Made by a program: the position numbers and the translations under genes. The notes beneath the pieces were generated by a model. That model was given only the letters and a program-made list of their open reading frames with translations, was not told where the DNA came from and ran no database searches. This document shows positions 35,622 to 45,035 of a DNA stretch of 64,000 nt, piece by piece. The stretch covers positions 119,605 to 183,604 of the forward strand of contig JBMNGG010000011.1 in assembly GCA_050949705.1 (NCBI GenBank), given 5' to 3'. Source of the DNA: JBMNGG01 sp050949705 (GTDB lineage: Bacteria; Bacillota; Thermosediminibacteria; Thermosediminibacterales; Tepidanaerobacteraceae). Numbering within the stretch: position 1 is the first letter of the stretch; every line of letters starts with the position of its first letter.

Positions 35622-35979
35622 AACGTTTTTGTCCACAATAAGGGCAATAGATGAAATTTGGATTTATAAAGGTACCACAATTCGGGCAGAGATTACCGGA
35701 GTATTGCACTTTACTTAACTTATCAAAATCTATATCAGTGCTGTTTATTAATTCATTAACATAATCTGATTCAACCATATAAATGCTGCCACAGCACCGT
35801 AGTTTAACAAAGTATTTTTTATTCCATTTGAAAAGTGGAATAAAAAAGAAATGGAAAAATGTATAGGATTCTCCTAGCTCTGCCCTGGTAAGCCTACCAC
35901 AGTCTGGGCAAATAGTATTATCAAATTCTTTGATAATGCGATCCTTTTGCTGAATACCAAAAATACCTATAAAGAACAT
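35611..35979 (-). CDS. Zinc-ribbon protein of unknown function
   Basis: The ~122-residue protein has two zinc-ribbon halves: ICPDCGR near the N-terminus with a later RCCG, and LCPNCGTFINPNFIYCPYCG at the end. The spacer contains an aromatic stretch (YTFFHFFFIPLFKWNKKYFV) seen in zinc-ribbon_15-type proteins, which may lie on the membrane surface. ATG at 35977-35979 follows GGAGGGA on the minus strand, so I prefer it over a start at 35994. The function is unknown. Confidence 0.7.
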   Translation of the reverse strand: MFFIGIFGIQQKDRIIKEFDNTICPDCGRLTRAELGESYTFFHFFFIPLFKWNKKYFVKLRCCGSIYMVESDYVNELINSTDIDFDKLSKVQYSGNLCPNCGTFINPNFIYCPYCGQKRSKY

Positions 35980-35994
35980 GAAACTTCCCTCCAC

Positions 35995-36326
35995 TAATAA
36001 CTACATTAACTAAGGTAATTATATAATAATTACTCTTTTAATAAAAGATTGTTCTCCTGTAAATAAAAAAGACTACTAGATTTAAAGGCAATACTTATAA
36101 GAAAGTAAGATTCAAGTAAAAATATATAGCCAATAGTTGACAAGTAAGAAACTATTATGACATTTGATGACATTTTTAAGGGCTTCTATTTCTGAAAGAT
36201 GCCATGATAAGTCGAAATAGTCGAAAAACCTTTATTGACAGTAAAAGGTAAGATTTTTATAATAGTAGTCGTGAAATACAATGATATTTTATTTTGCTTA
36301 TATGCACTCGGGAGATGACTAAAGAT
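35995..36326 (+). promoter_or_regulatory. Kinase promoter region: perfect sigma-A promoter, tandem repeat and Spo0A-like boxes
   Basis: A perfect promoter, TTGACA (36235-36240) and TATAAT (36258-36263) with 17-bp spacing, drives the downstream kinase gene. Two AGTCGAA motifs (36210-36216 and 36219-36225) lie just upstream and match the Spo0A box TGTCGAA at six of seven bases. Further up is a tandem 10-bp repeat ATGACATTTG/ATGACATTTT (36157-36176). No gene is seen in the stretch. Confidence 0.6.
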
Positions 36327-37760
36327 ATGGGCCTTAGGAAATCTGGTATTGATTTAATAGGAGATGTTGTGTGGGGAACTCACATTAGCCAAATATACTC
36401 TTCAAAAAACGACTTCTTTAAATTCATGGGACCCTATATTAAAGAAGGATTGTTAAATAATGAATTATGTGTTTGGATATATTCTAATAATACTTCTCTT
36501 GAAGAAATAAAGAGTATTTTAAAGTGTCATGTAACTAACGTTGATGACTTTGTTCACAAGGGTCAATTAAAAATAATCCCATATACACAGTGGTATGTTA
36601 AAGATGAAAGTTTCAATGAAATAAGAGTTAATAAACAATGGCTTAAACTTTTAAATCATGCTACTGATAATGGATATGACGGTCTTAGAGCAGTTGCAGA
36701 TACGAAATGGTTAGAAAAAAGTTTTTATAGGAGTTTTTTGCATTATGAAGAAATAGTTCATAAGATGATTACAGAATTACCTTTTATTGCAGTTTGTCTT
36801 TACGATGTTAACAGGTTAGATCCAATTGAATTTGCTGAAATAATTAGAAATCATGACTATACAATAATGAAAGATAAAAATGAGTTCAAACTTATACAAA
36901 ATATCGAACTTTTGGTTAAAAGTGAACAATTAGTGCGAAGTAAGGAAGCTTACAATAAATTGCTAGAATATGACAAAATGAAAATGGAATTTTTCTCTAA
37001 TATATCTCATGAATTAAGAACACCTCTTAATGTTATGTTATCGGCTCTTCAGTTAATAGAAAAGCTAAAAAAAGACGCGGACCAAGATAACAAAGAGATA
37101 AAGTATTTAAAGATAGTTCGGCAAAATTGTTTTAGATTGCTAAGACTAATAAATAATCTTATAGACGTAACAAAAATAAACTCAGAGTTTTTTAATCTGG
37201 AACTAAAGAATTGCAATATTGTCGAAATTGTTGAGAGCATTACATTATCGGTTGCAGAATATATAAAAAGTAAAGGTATTAAGTTACAATTTGATACGAC
37301 TACTGAAGAAAAGATAATTGCATGCGATTCTGACCAAATAGAGAGAATGATTCTCAATTTACTGTCAAATGCAGTTAAGTTTACACCTTTTGGTGGAAAC
37401 ATTTGGGTTAATGTTGTTGACTATGGTAACAAAGTAATTATTTCTGTTAAGGACAATGGTGTAGGGATACCCAAAAACAAACAGAAAGATATTTTCAATA
37501 AGTTCGTCCAAGTTGAGAATTTATTTACGAGGCACCATGAAGGAAGTGGTATGGGCTTACCCCTTGTAAAGTCATTAGTTGAAAAACACTCAGGCAAGAT
37601 CACAGTAAAAAGTGAACCTGGGAGGGGAAGCGAATTTACTATAATATTGCCAGCGAATACAGTACCAAATAAAATTTACCGCACGAAAATAAAGTCTAGT
37701 CCAACCGGCCATAACTATGTAGAAAGAAAGAATATTGAGTTTTGGGATATTTATGCATAA
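36327..37760 (+). CDS. MEDS-domain sensor histidine kinase
   Basis: The ~477-residue cytoplasmic protein begins with an MEDS sensory domain (HISQIYSSKNDFFKFMGPYI, GQLKIIPYTQWYVKD, NGYDGLRAVADTKWLEKS). A HisKA domain follows with the phospho-accepting histidine in FSNISHELRTPLN, then a HATPase_c domain (NLLSNAVKFTP; VKDNGVGIPK; HEGSGMGLPLVKSL; GRGSEFTIILP). No response regulator gene is adjacent, so it is an orphan kinase. In clostridia such kinases can act on Spo0A. That link is inferred and is supported by the Spo0A-like boxes at its promoter. The start is uncertain: ATG 36327, ATG 36315 or TTG 36294. Confidence 0.88.
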   Translation: MGLRKSGIDLIGDVVWGTHISQIYSSKNDFFKFMGPYIKEGLLNNELCVWIYSNNTSLEEIKSILKCHVTNVDDFVHKGQLKIIPYTQWYVKDESFNEIRVNKQWLKLLNHATDNGYDGLRAVADTKWLEKSFYRSFLHYEEIVHKMITELPFIAVCLYDVNRLDPIEFAEIIRNHDYTIMKDKNEFKLIQNIELLVKSEQLVRSKEAYNKLLEYDKMKMEFFSNISHELRTPLNVMLSALQLIEKLKKDADQDNKEIKYLKIVRQNCFRLLRLINNLIDVTKINSEFFNLELKNCNIVEIVESITLSVAEYIKSKGIKLQFDTTTEEKIIACDSDQIERMILNLLSNAVKFTPFGGNIWVNVVDYGNKVIISVKDNGVGIPKNKQKDIFNKFVQVENLFTRHHEGSGMGLPLVKSLVEKHSGKITVKSEPGRGSEFTIILPANTVPNKIYRTKIKSSPTGHNYVERKNIEFWDIYA

Positions 37761-37785
37761 AAAAATTAAACGTATTATGTTTTGA

Positions 37786-38811
37786 CTAAACAAAATACAT
37801 TATTTTTGCGTCTGGGAATGTTTCCAGTATTTTTTCTTCAAAGAAGTCTTTCATCTCTGTCATTATTTCTTTAGGATAAATGTATTTTACATAACCAAAT
37901 TGCCCGTATTTTAGCTTTCGCTCTTCTTTGTCCATAGGCAGTTGGGTTTTTGGGAAAACATTTAAAATGTTTTTTTTCGCACTTTCGGTAAATCTATGGG
38001 TTATTAATTCAAAAGCCGGTGGTGTCTTTGAATCTTTAGAAAGTTTTTGAGCTAGCTTTTCCAGCATTTCACCATATTCTTCTTTCCAATTTGGATAATT
38101 AAATATAGGTCCTATTATAAAACCCAGTGGGAAACCAGCTGATGATACTTTAGCGGCTGCTGTTATTCGGTCCTTAAGTGGTGGGGTTCGATGTTCAAAT
38201 TTTTTAATAATACTGTTTGAATTTATACTAAAACGAAAAGTGGTTTTATTATTGTGTTTTATATCAAGTAAAGAGTCTACATTAGTAAATTTCGTGACAA
38301 AGCGAAAAAGGCTATGTTTCTCAGCCCCGAAAAATTCGATGGACCTCTTTAGAGAGCTGGTATACGGTTCTACAGGTAAAGGATCAGAAGTTGCAGAACC
38401 TTCGAAAATAGTAATAGCAGGTTTTCTCTTATCAATATACTCTTTTGCCCGTTGTAGAATATCTTCAATATTTACATACACTCTGATGTAAGGTTTTTTG
38501 CCTAAGGTTGTATTAAGATAACAGTATTCACATTCCCCAATACAGCTAGTTACCAGCGGTAGCTGATAATGTGCTGAGGGTTTACAAGTCTGAAAATCAA
38601 GAGTTCTTCTTACTCCCACAACCAGTGTTCTTTTGCCTTCAAGATATGCCTCTTGAGGGGTTTTCCCAGGTATACCGGTAACACGGTTGTGTGAACCTAT
38701 AAAAGATATATCCACACCCAATTCTCTCATCTTATTATAGATGTGCTTTCCCATAGGGTAATCAAGTGCATCTTGTTCAAATAATGCTCTTTTCGGTATA
38801 AACATATCCAT
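37786..38811 (-). CDS. splB: Spore photoproduct lyase (radical SAM), clostridial type
   Basis: The ~341-residue enzyme repairs the spore photoproduct (a thymine dimer) during germination using SAM and a 4Fe-4S cluster. With the start at 38811 the cluster cysteines fall at 90, 94 and 97 (SCIGECEYCYL), the same numbers as in Bacillus enzymes. The Bacillus hydrogen-donor cysteine (position ~141) is alanine here (FEGSATSD). The protein instead has a cysteine in FQTCKPSAHYQL, as in the Clostridium acetobutylicum enzyme. GGGTG lies before the chosen ATG. No splA is present. Confidence 0.92.
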   Translation of the reverse strand: MDMFIPKRALFEQDALDYPMGKHIYNKMRELGVDISFIGSHNRVTGIPGKTPQEAYLEGKRTLVVGVRRTLDFQTCKPSAHYQLPLVTSCIGECEYCYLNTTLGKKPYIRVYVNIEDILQRAKEYIDKRKPAITIFEGSATSDPLPVEPYTSSLKRSIEFFGAEKHSLFRFVTKFTNVDSLLDIKHNNKTTFRFSINSNSIIKKFEHRTPPLKDRITAAAKVSSAGFPLGFIIGPIFNYPNWKEEYGEMLEKLAQKLSKDSKTPPAFELITHRFTESAKKNILNVFPKTQLPMDKEERKLKYGQFGYVKYIYPKEIMTEMKDFFEEKILETFPDAKIMYFV

Positions 38812-39051
38812 TATCATCACCCAATTTAGTTTGTCCAAGACCTAGAATAATATTGACTAAAGCCATAAATGTGTAACTTAAGAAAGAGATACTATAACTA
38901 AAGTATATAACTAAAGTAGACATTGTTTTTCAAATGGAAAATGAAGGATTTCCCTAGAGGATTGTAGAATAGTGCAACAATATTTCCTTTATCATAGTGT
39001 TTAGATAAAACTCGGAAATTCTATATTAAACAAAATGATAGGAGTCAAAAT

Positions 39052-41390
39052 ATGTATCGTCCCTTTCTTTTTTTTATACTATTCTTCGTCCCAGGTATTG
39101 TATTAGGAAGTATTACAAAAATCTCTTGGATTATCATTTTTATACCTATTACAAGCTTTATCAGCAGGTATATTTAATAAGAATAAAAAAATTAGGGCAT
39201 TATTGTTTGCTGTTTGTATATTTTTTTTTGGAACCTTTTATTACAACTTGAAACTACATAGAATAATGGGAACAATCACTGATTATGTAGATAATAATAA
39301 AACTATAGTAGGTGTAATAGCTAACGCGCCTACTATAACAAGAGATAGGGTTATATATGATGTAAAAGCATTATATATCAAAGAAAATGTTCATTATAAA
39401 AATGTCACCGGGAAAATTAGAGTATCTACTATATTAGATGATAATCAATCAAAATATAACTATGGCGATGTTATCAAGTTTTCAGGAGAGTTAAAAACTC
39501 CACAAGGTCGCCGCAACCCAAATGGCATCAATTACAGGGCATATCTATTACAGAAAGGCATTGTGGCTACGGCCTTTTCCCGGGAAATAGAAATTATTGG
39601 TAAACAAAACACTAATCCATTAATGAGAGCTGCTTTTTCTATGGGGCAACGTTTAACGGATTTTTATGAAGCAAATCTACCCTCAAATATATCATCATTA
39701 ATGGTTGGAATTGCTTTAGGGATAAAAGATAATATACCTAGAGAAACCATGGAAGCAGTAAAAAATGGAGGTGTAGCCCATGTTTTGGCAGTCTCGGGCT
39801 TACATATGGGGATTATATATGCAGCCCTTAATTTCCTATTTAGTAAATTTAGGTTTTCAAACATATTTTCATTTATTATAGGAAGCCTGACTTTTGTTTT
39901 CTATAGTATTATGGCTGGTTTATCGCCGTCTGTTATTAGGGCGGCTATAATGATTATGGTATTTATGCTTGCAAAAATAGTAGGCAGGGAAAATGATTCA
40001 TTAAACACTCTTTGCCTTTCATCTACGATCTTATTACTGTTAAATCCTCTAACTCTATTTTCTGTTAGCTTCCAACTTTCATACTCTGCTGTTCTAGGGA
40101 TTATACTTTTTTTGATTATTTTAGGGACCTTTTAAAGATCCTTCCTAAATATTTAAGAGATTCTATAGCAGTAATTATATCTGCCCAGCTCACAGTTGCT
40201 CCTTTTTTAATATATTATTTCCACAACATATCTATCATTGGATTCTTAACCAATCTGCTGGTAGTTCCATTAGTAGGCATAATATTAGTAACAGGCCTTG
40301 TATCTGGGCTCATAGGTATTGTTTTTCAACCACTAGGGTCATTTTTTGTTAAAGTACCGTGGTTTTTGTTAAACATTGCAGAAAGGATAATTCTTATCAG
40401 TTCAAGGGTTCCCTTTTCAACAGTGGTGGTTCCGGCTGTTCCTGCCATAAGTTTATTGTTGTATTTTTTGGCATTGGCTGTTAAATTTAATATACTGGTC
40501 TTTCCCGATAAAGAAAAGTCTAAGTATAAAAATGTATGTGCTATTATGTTAATAATTATTGCTCTTATTCCTGTTATATGGGCTTCAAAAGGTTTTGAGG
40601 TAACTTTTATAGATGTTGGTCAAGGAGATTCCATTTTAATAAAAACTGAAAAGAGAAAGGTAATACTAATCGATGGAGGCGGAATGCCTACTTATTATGA
40701 TGGTGATTTTGATACAGGAAAAGATATTATAATACCCTTTCTCCATTCTAGAGGAATAAATGAGATAGATCTAGTAGTTTTTACTCATTTCGATGACGAT
40801 CACGCTAAAGGCCTGATTTCAATATTAAAATCTATGAAAGTAAAATGCATAGTATATGGCTTGCCAGAAGAATCTCGATTATACCAAGAAATGCTCGAAA
40901 TTGCTCATGAAAAAAGCATAAAAACTGTCCAGGTCAGCAGAAAAGACCAATTTGTTATAGATAACGTGCATTTTATGTGTTAAATCCAGTTAAGGATTCT
41001 TTAAGAAATGATTCCAGTAATAATAAATCAGTTGTACTTAAAATGATGTATAAAGGTATAGCCTTTTTATTTACTGGAGATTTAGAACGTGAAGGAGAAG
41101 AAAATCTTATAGGCTCGGGGCTTAATATTCAATCTCAGGTCTTAAAAGTGGGGCACCATGGTAGCCACACATCTACGTCTGAAGAGTTTTTGTCTCATGT
41201 TAAACCTGCGTATGCCATTATATCTGCAGGGAAAGATAATAATTTCGGTCATCCTTCACCACAGGTTATAAATGCCTTGAATAATAATGAAGTGAAAGTT
41301 TTAAGAACCGACATTCACGGAGCTGTTACCTTTAAAATCCATGGTAAAGATGTTAAAATATATACAACAGTCCCGGAGGAGATATATTAA
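39052..41390 (+). pseudogene. comEC: comEC (DNA uptake channel) broken by three frame changes
   Basis: Four frame segments together make a full-length ComEC/Rec2. An N-terminal hydrophobic start (39052-~39140) is followed by an OB-like domain and ComEC membrane core (to 40135; VAHVLAVSGLHMGIIYAALN, SVSFQLSYSAVLGI). Then come more membrane helices and a metallo-beta-lactamase-like domain (VTFIDVGQGDSILIKTEKRK, FTHFDDDHAKGL, to ~40980). The end is VLKVGHHGSHTSTSEEF, closing at 41390. The frame changes (+1, -1, -1) lie near T runs at about 39135-39141, 40107-40113 and 40970-40975. Restoring one T at the last gives the expected FYVLNP. Either natural transformation is lost or these are sequence errors. 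Confidence 0.85.
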
Positions 41391-41392
41391 TA

Positions 41393-42355
41393 ATGAAAAA
41401 CCTGATTTTGTTATATGGAACAGAAAAGCTCTTAATAAAAGAGAGTATTAGTATAATAAAACAACGACTGGTTCCTGATTATTTAGATGCTGTGAATTTC
41501 ATTGCTCTTGATGGTAAAAGTGTTTTAGAGGAAGAGATAATCAATGTATGCCATATTGTACCTATGATGAACACAAAAAAACTTGTATTAGTATATGATG
41601 CCCGCTTTTTTTTAAGTGGGAAAACTGGCCAAGAAGAAGCCCCAATGAAACAGGAACTATTTTTAAAGCAGTTAGAGTCCATACCTGACTATACATATCT
41701 AGTTTTTACTGTTGAAAAACCTGATAAAAGAAAAAAAATATATAAACTGATAAATCTTAAGGGCACTGTTAAAGAGTTTAAGACTCTTTCATTAAAAGAC
41801 AAGGCATTTTGGATAAAAGAGCGACTTGGTAAATACGGTAAAGAAATTGATTTAAAAACAGCCTATTTTATAGCAGAATACACTGATGATTTATTTCAAA
41901 CGGATAATGAGCTAAAAAAGCTATCTTCTTTTGTAGGAGAGAGACAAAAAATACAAAAGGAAGATATTGAAGGTGTCTTGTACAAATCTCTTGAAGGCAA
42001 TATATTCGATATGATGGATTGTATAGGTATGAAGAATACCATTGGAGCTGTTAATATCATCAATGGTTTACTAAAGCAGGGGGAAAAGGGTGTTGTTATA
42101 TTATTTATGATTTCCAAACATATAATGAATCTACTAACTGTCAAATCATTACATAATATAACTTTTGAAGATTTAAAAGAAAAATCAGGATTACATCCTT
42201 TTGTAATTAGAAAAGCCGTTAATCAAGCTAAAAATTTCACTGAGGATGAATTAAAACGCTCACTAAGGTTGTGTCAGGAACTAGATATTGATATAAAAAA
42301 GGGGAAAATTGAAGAAAAGACAGGACTTGAGCTTTTAGTTACAAGCATATCTTGA
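41393..42355 (+). CDS. holA: DNA polymerase III subunit delta
   Basis: The 320-residue clamp-loader subunit opens the beta clamp during replication. It has NLILLYGTEKLLIKESISII at the start, a central region with PMMNTKKLVLVYDA, and the C-terminal helical domain (FDMMDCIGMKNTIGAVNIIN). The homologue in most Firmicutes follows comEC as here. It starts two bases after the comEC stop. A strong terminator follows. Confidence 0.92.
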   Translation: MKNLILLYGTEKLLIKESISIIKQRLVPDYLDAVNFIALDGKSVLEEEIINVCHIVPMMNTKKLVLVYDARFFLSGKTGQEEAPMKQELFLKQLESIPDYTYLVFTVEKPDKRKKIYKLINLKGTVKEFKTLSLKDKAFWIKERLGKYGKEIDLKTAYFIAEYTDDLFQTDNELKKLSSFVGERQKIQKEDIEGVLYKSLEGNIFDMMDCIGMKNTIGAVNIINGLLKQGEKGVVILFMISKHIMNLLTVKSLHNITFEDLKEKSGLHPFVIRKAVNQAKNFTEDELKRSLRLCQELDIDIKKGKIEEKTGLELLVTSIS

Positions 42356-42369
42356 TTTTTGATATATAA

Positions 42370-42402
42370 AGGGCGCCCTTAGAGGCGCCCTCAATTGTTT
42401 TT
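42370..42402. terminator. Bidirectional terminator after holA
   Basis: GGGCGCC (42371-42377) pairs with GGCGCCC (42384-42390) around CTTAGA. A T run follows on the plus strand and TTTATATATC on the minus strand. Confidence 0.8.
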
Positions 42403-43105
42403 ACCTGGTAGGTTGTTGTTGGCTTGCCGGTGGCACCGGTTGTGCTTGGTGCTGCCCGAATTCTTGATTGTATGCGTTAGTCCTATATTGACTTTTGACT
42501 GGTGTTACTTGCTGCGTGGAGTGTTGCCCAAACTCCTGGTTATAGGAAGAGGTTCTGTATTGATTAAACTGACTATTTGCTGGTTGTACGGGCTGCACAG
42601 TATGCTGACCAAATTCCTGGTCGTAAGCGGATGTTCTGTAACTACTTTGATTTGGATTTGCCGGTGTCACCGGTTGTGCTTGGTGCTGTCCAAATTCTTG
42701 ATTGTAAGCTGAATTTCTAGCTTGAAGGCTACTGGTTGGTATTGATTGACTCATGGTATACTGTGGAAAAGATTGACCAGTATAGCTTTTCCGCTGAGAT
42801 TCAGCTTGAGATACCATTGTGGATATATCCCGGGTTGTAGAGGTTAACTGTTGTATTTGACCGGATATATTACCACAGGAATTTTTAATATTTTTAAGTT
42901 GTTCTAGAGCATTTTGTTCTGCTTGTTGAAGGTTTTTCAGTTTGTTCGCTGTATCGCTTTCAACTGATGAAAGCTGTGCCAATTGTGATAAATTGTTTTG
43001 GCTCTTGCTGGTGAGTTGGTTTATTACTTGGTTAAAATAGTTAACATCTTGTTGGATTTGCTGAAGTTGTTGAGACAGCTCCATGATTTTATCCAAAACA
43101 CTCAC
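42401..43105 (-). CDS. Unknown coiled-coil protein with four QEFGQH repeats
   Basis: I do not recognise this 234-residue protein. Residues 1-110 are a glutamine-rich predicted coiled coil (LSQQLQQIQQDVNYFNQVIN) with one cysteine (C77). Residues 131-234 are four imperfect repeats with the core Y-(N/D)-Q-E-F-G-Q-H at 134-141, 161-168, 188-195 and 212-219, joined by Q/P/S/T-rich linkers (HQAQPVTPAN type). There is no signal peptide or membrane segment. It lies between holA and rpsT, alone on the minus strand. The layout suggests an oligomerising stalk plus a disordered, multivalent binding tail, possibly a spore or envelope-associated protein. The function is unknown. Confidence 0.75.
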   Translation of the reverse strand: MSVLDKIMELSQQLQQIQQDVNYFNQVINQLTSKSQNNLSQLAQLSSVESDTANKLKNLQQAEQNALEQLKNIKNSCGNISGQIQQLTSTTRDISTMVSQAESQRKSYTGQSFPQYTMSQSIPTSSLQARNSAYNQEFGQHQAQPVTPANPNQSSYRTSAYDQEFGQHTVQPVQPANSQFNQYRTSSYNQEFGQHSTQQVTPVKSQYRTNAYNQEFGQHQAQPVPPASQQQPTR

Positions 43106-43171
43106 CTCCAGGTATTTGTGTGGAAAAATCCTTAATTATATTTTTTCAAAAAACGGGTTTTATACACTGGT

Positions 43172-43206
43172 AAAAAAAGAAAAATGCGTAAGCTATGGCT
43201 TACGCT
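43172..43206 (-). terminator. Intrinsic terminator of rpsT
   Basis: GCGTAAGC (43186-43193) pairs with GCTTACGC (43198-43205). On the minus strand the stem is followed by ATTTTTCTTTTTTT. Confidence 0.88.
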
Positions 43207-43208
43207 GA

Positions 43209-43481
43209 TTAACTTGCAGTATTTGATTCGTTGAGTCTCTTATATAAGCTTGCTTTTTTTCTAGCTGCTGCATTTTTATGAATAACACCTTTAGATGCAG
43301 CTTTGTCAATAACTTTGATAGCCTCTATTAAACGGGGTTTGATGTTATCTGTGTCAGCTGAATTAACAGCCTCCATGAATTTTTTGATAGTATATCTTAT
43401 CTGAGACTTTACTTTGTTATTGTGAAGCGTCCGCTTTCTTGCTTGGCGCACGCGCTTTTTAGCAGATGCGATATTTGCCAA
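43209..43481 (-). CDS. rpsT: Small ribosomal subunit protein bS20
   Basis: The 90-residue basic protein binds 16S rRNA early in 30S assembly. The sequence ANIASAKKRVRQARKRTLHN and AASKGVIHKNAAARKKASLY is standard bS20. It starts with TTG at 43479-43481, close behind GGGGGTG. It has its own terminator and is divergent from the YvlD-like gene. Confidence 0.96.
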   Translation of the reverse strand: MANIASAKKRVRQARKRTLHNNKVKSQIRYTIKKFMEAVNSADTDNIKPRLIEAIKVIDKAASKGVIHKNAAARKKASLYKRLNESNTAS

Positions 43482-43653
43482 AATCTTTTCACCCCCTTAA
43501 AATGCTAGGGATATTTTATCACTTCATTGGTTAAAATGCAAGGGAAGTCAGAAATATAAATGTAAAAAATTGTTTCTCTTATATTTTCTCGTATATTATA
43601 AAAATATAGCGGTTACTATAATACTGGAAAAACAAAAATGGAGGTGTTGGGTT

Positions 43654-43980
43654 TTGATAGGAATGATTATAAGGTTTATTGTCTCTGCTCTTGTTTTAAT
43701 GTTGGTAAGCTTTATACTTCCCGGTTTTAATGTGGCAGGTTTCTCTGGAGCTCTTGTTGCAGCAATAGTAATTTCCATTCTAGGCTTTATAGCAGAAAAC
43801 CTTCTTGGAAACAAAATTTCGCCACAAAATCGTGGTATTGTAGGATTTATTACTGCAGCTGTTGTAATATATTTTGCTCAGTATTTAGTTCCAGCTATGA
43901 ATGTGACTTGGTGGGGGGCACTTTTAGCATCGTTGGTCATAGGCATAATAGATGCATTTGTACCCACTGAGCTAAGGTAG
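43654..43980 (+). CDS. YvlD-like four-helix membrane protein (phage holin family 4 superfamily)
   Basis: The 108-residue protein has four membrane helices (MIIRFIVSALVLMLVSFILP, GALVAAIVISILGFIAENLL, GIVGFITAAVVIYFAQYLVP, WWGALLASLVIGIIDAFVP). It belongs to the small YvlD/holin-4 superfamily, whose members are mostly non-phage proteins of unknown role. I use TTG at 43654, five bases after GGAGGTGTTGG. A longer frame from 43570 has no ribosome site. gpr begins within ~20 bases, so the two are probably co-transcribed. Confidence 0.75.
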   Translation: MIGMIIRFIVSALVLMLVSFILPGFNVAGFSGALVAAIVISILGFIAENLLGNKISPQNRGIVGFITAAVVIYFAQYLVPAMNVTWWGALLASLVIGIIDAFVPTELR

Positions 43981-43994
43981 GAGGTGATTATACT

Positions 43995-44965
43995 ATTATA
44001 AATATAAGAACTGACCTAGCACTGGAAGCACGTGAACTAGCAGGGGAAGAAGAAATACCGGGTGTATCAGTAGATACTGAAAAATCGGAGCAAATGACAA
44101 TTAGTCGGTAAGAATTAAGAATGAAGAAGGTTCAAAGGTCATGGGTAAACCCATAGGTTATTATGTAACGATAGAAGTACCCCGATTAAAAGAAAAAGAT
44201 CCGGTTTTGACCGAAGAAGTCAGTAAAAACTTAGGTGAAGAGCTTAAGACAATGATTGAAATACCAACTGAAGCAACAATTCTTGTTGTTGGTTTAGGCA
44301 ATTGGAATGTTACACCTGACTCACTTGGACCAAAAGTTGTTGAGAAACTTATAGTTACACGCCATCTAATTGAGCATATGCCAACAGTATTTAACACAAA
44401 AAAAGGCATTCGCCCAGTATGCGCTTTAGCTCCGGGGGTATTAGGCATTACCGGTATAGAAACAGGAGATATCATTAAGGGATTGGTTCAAAAGATAAAG
44501 CCAGATATGATAGTTGCTATTGATGCTTTGGCATCGCGGAGCATGGAACGCATCAGTACAACTATTCAAATTGCTGATACTGGAGTTTATCCAGGCTCTG
44601 GTGTGGGTAACAAAAGATTAGGAATAACAAAAGAAACTATGGGAATTCCGGTAATAGCCATAGGTGTTCCGACTGTTGTGGACGCAGCTACAATGGCAAA
44701 TGACACATTAGATATGCTAATTGGTCAATTTACCAGGCAAGCAAAACCTGGTAGTGATTTTTACAAGATTTTAGAGAGCTTGGATAAAGAAGAAAAATAT
44801 ACTCTAATCCGTGAAGTCATGAGACCCTTTGTAGGGCAATTAGTAGTTACACCGAAAGAAATCGACACTTTAATTGACAATACTGCAAGAACCTTGGCTG
44901 GAGGCATAAATTTAGCATTACACCCTGGAATAGAGTATCATGAGGTAAGTACATTTTTACAATAA
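43995..44965 (+). CDS. gpr: Germination protease GPR, frameshifted and without a standard start codon
   Basis: GPR degrades alpha/beta SASPs when spores germinate and is made as a zymogen. The N-terminal part (NIRTDLALEARELAGEEEIP, then SVDTEKSEQMTISR) is read in frame 3 up to a TAA near 44108. The rest (GKPIGYYVTIEVPRLKEKD to the end) is in the -1 frame. One missing G in CGG(G)TAAGA would join them as ISRVRIKNEEGSKVMGKP. The codon expected for the initiator is ATT (43995) or ATA (43998), behind AGGAGGTGAT at 43978-43988; no ATG, GTG or TTG fits. The intact ORF from 44141 lacks the propeptide and N-terminus. Confidence 0.85.
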
Positions 44966-44966
44966 A

Positions 44967-44999
44967 AATGGGGTTTATTAAGCCTCATTTTTTTTATTT
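44967..44999 (+). terminator. Intrinsic terminator after gpr
   Basis: AATGGGGTTT pairs imperfectly (G-U) with AAGCCTCATT across a short loop, followed by an eight-T run. Confidence 0.7.
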
Positions 45000-45035
45000 T
45001 TTGTGAATATGCTTATGGAGAAGGAAGTGATTAAT

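Noticed and set aside
40100..40115. Programmed -1 frameshift in comEC
   Set aside because: The gene has three frame changes of mixed direction at plain T runs, without a slippery heptamer in the right frame or a clear stimulatory structure.
42401..42720. CRISPR-like or intergenic DNA repeats
   Set aside because: The repetition is explained by the four coding QEFGQH repeats on the minus strand.
43654..43980. Prophage holin
   Set aside because: The family name includes 'phage holin', but there are no other phage genes, and YvlD-like proteins are common chromosomal genes.
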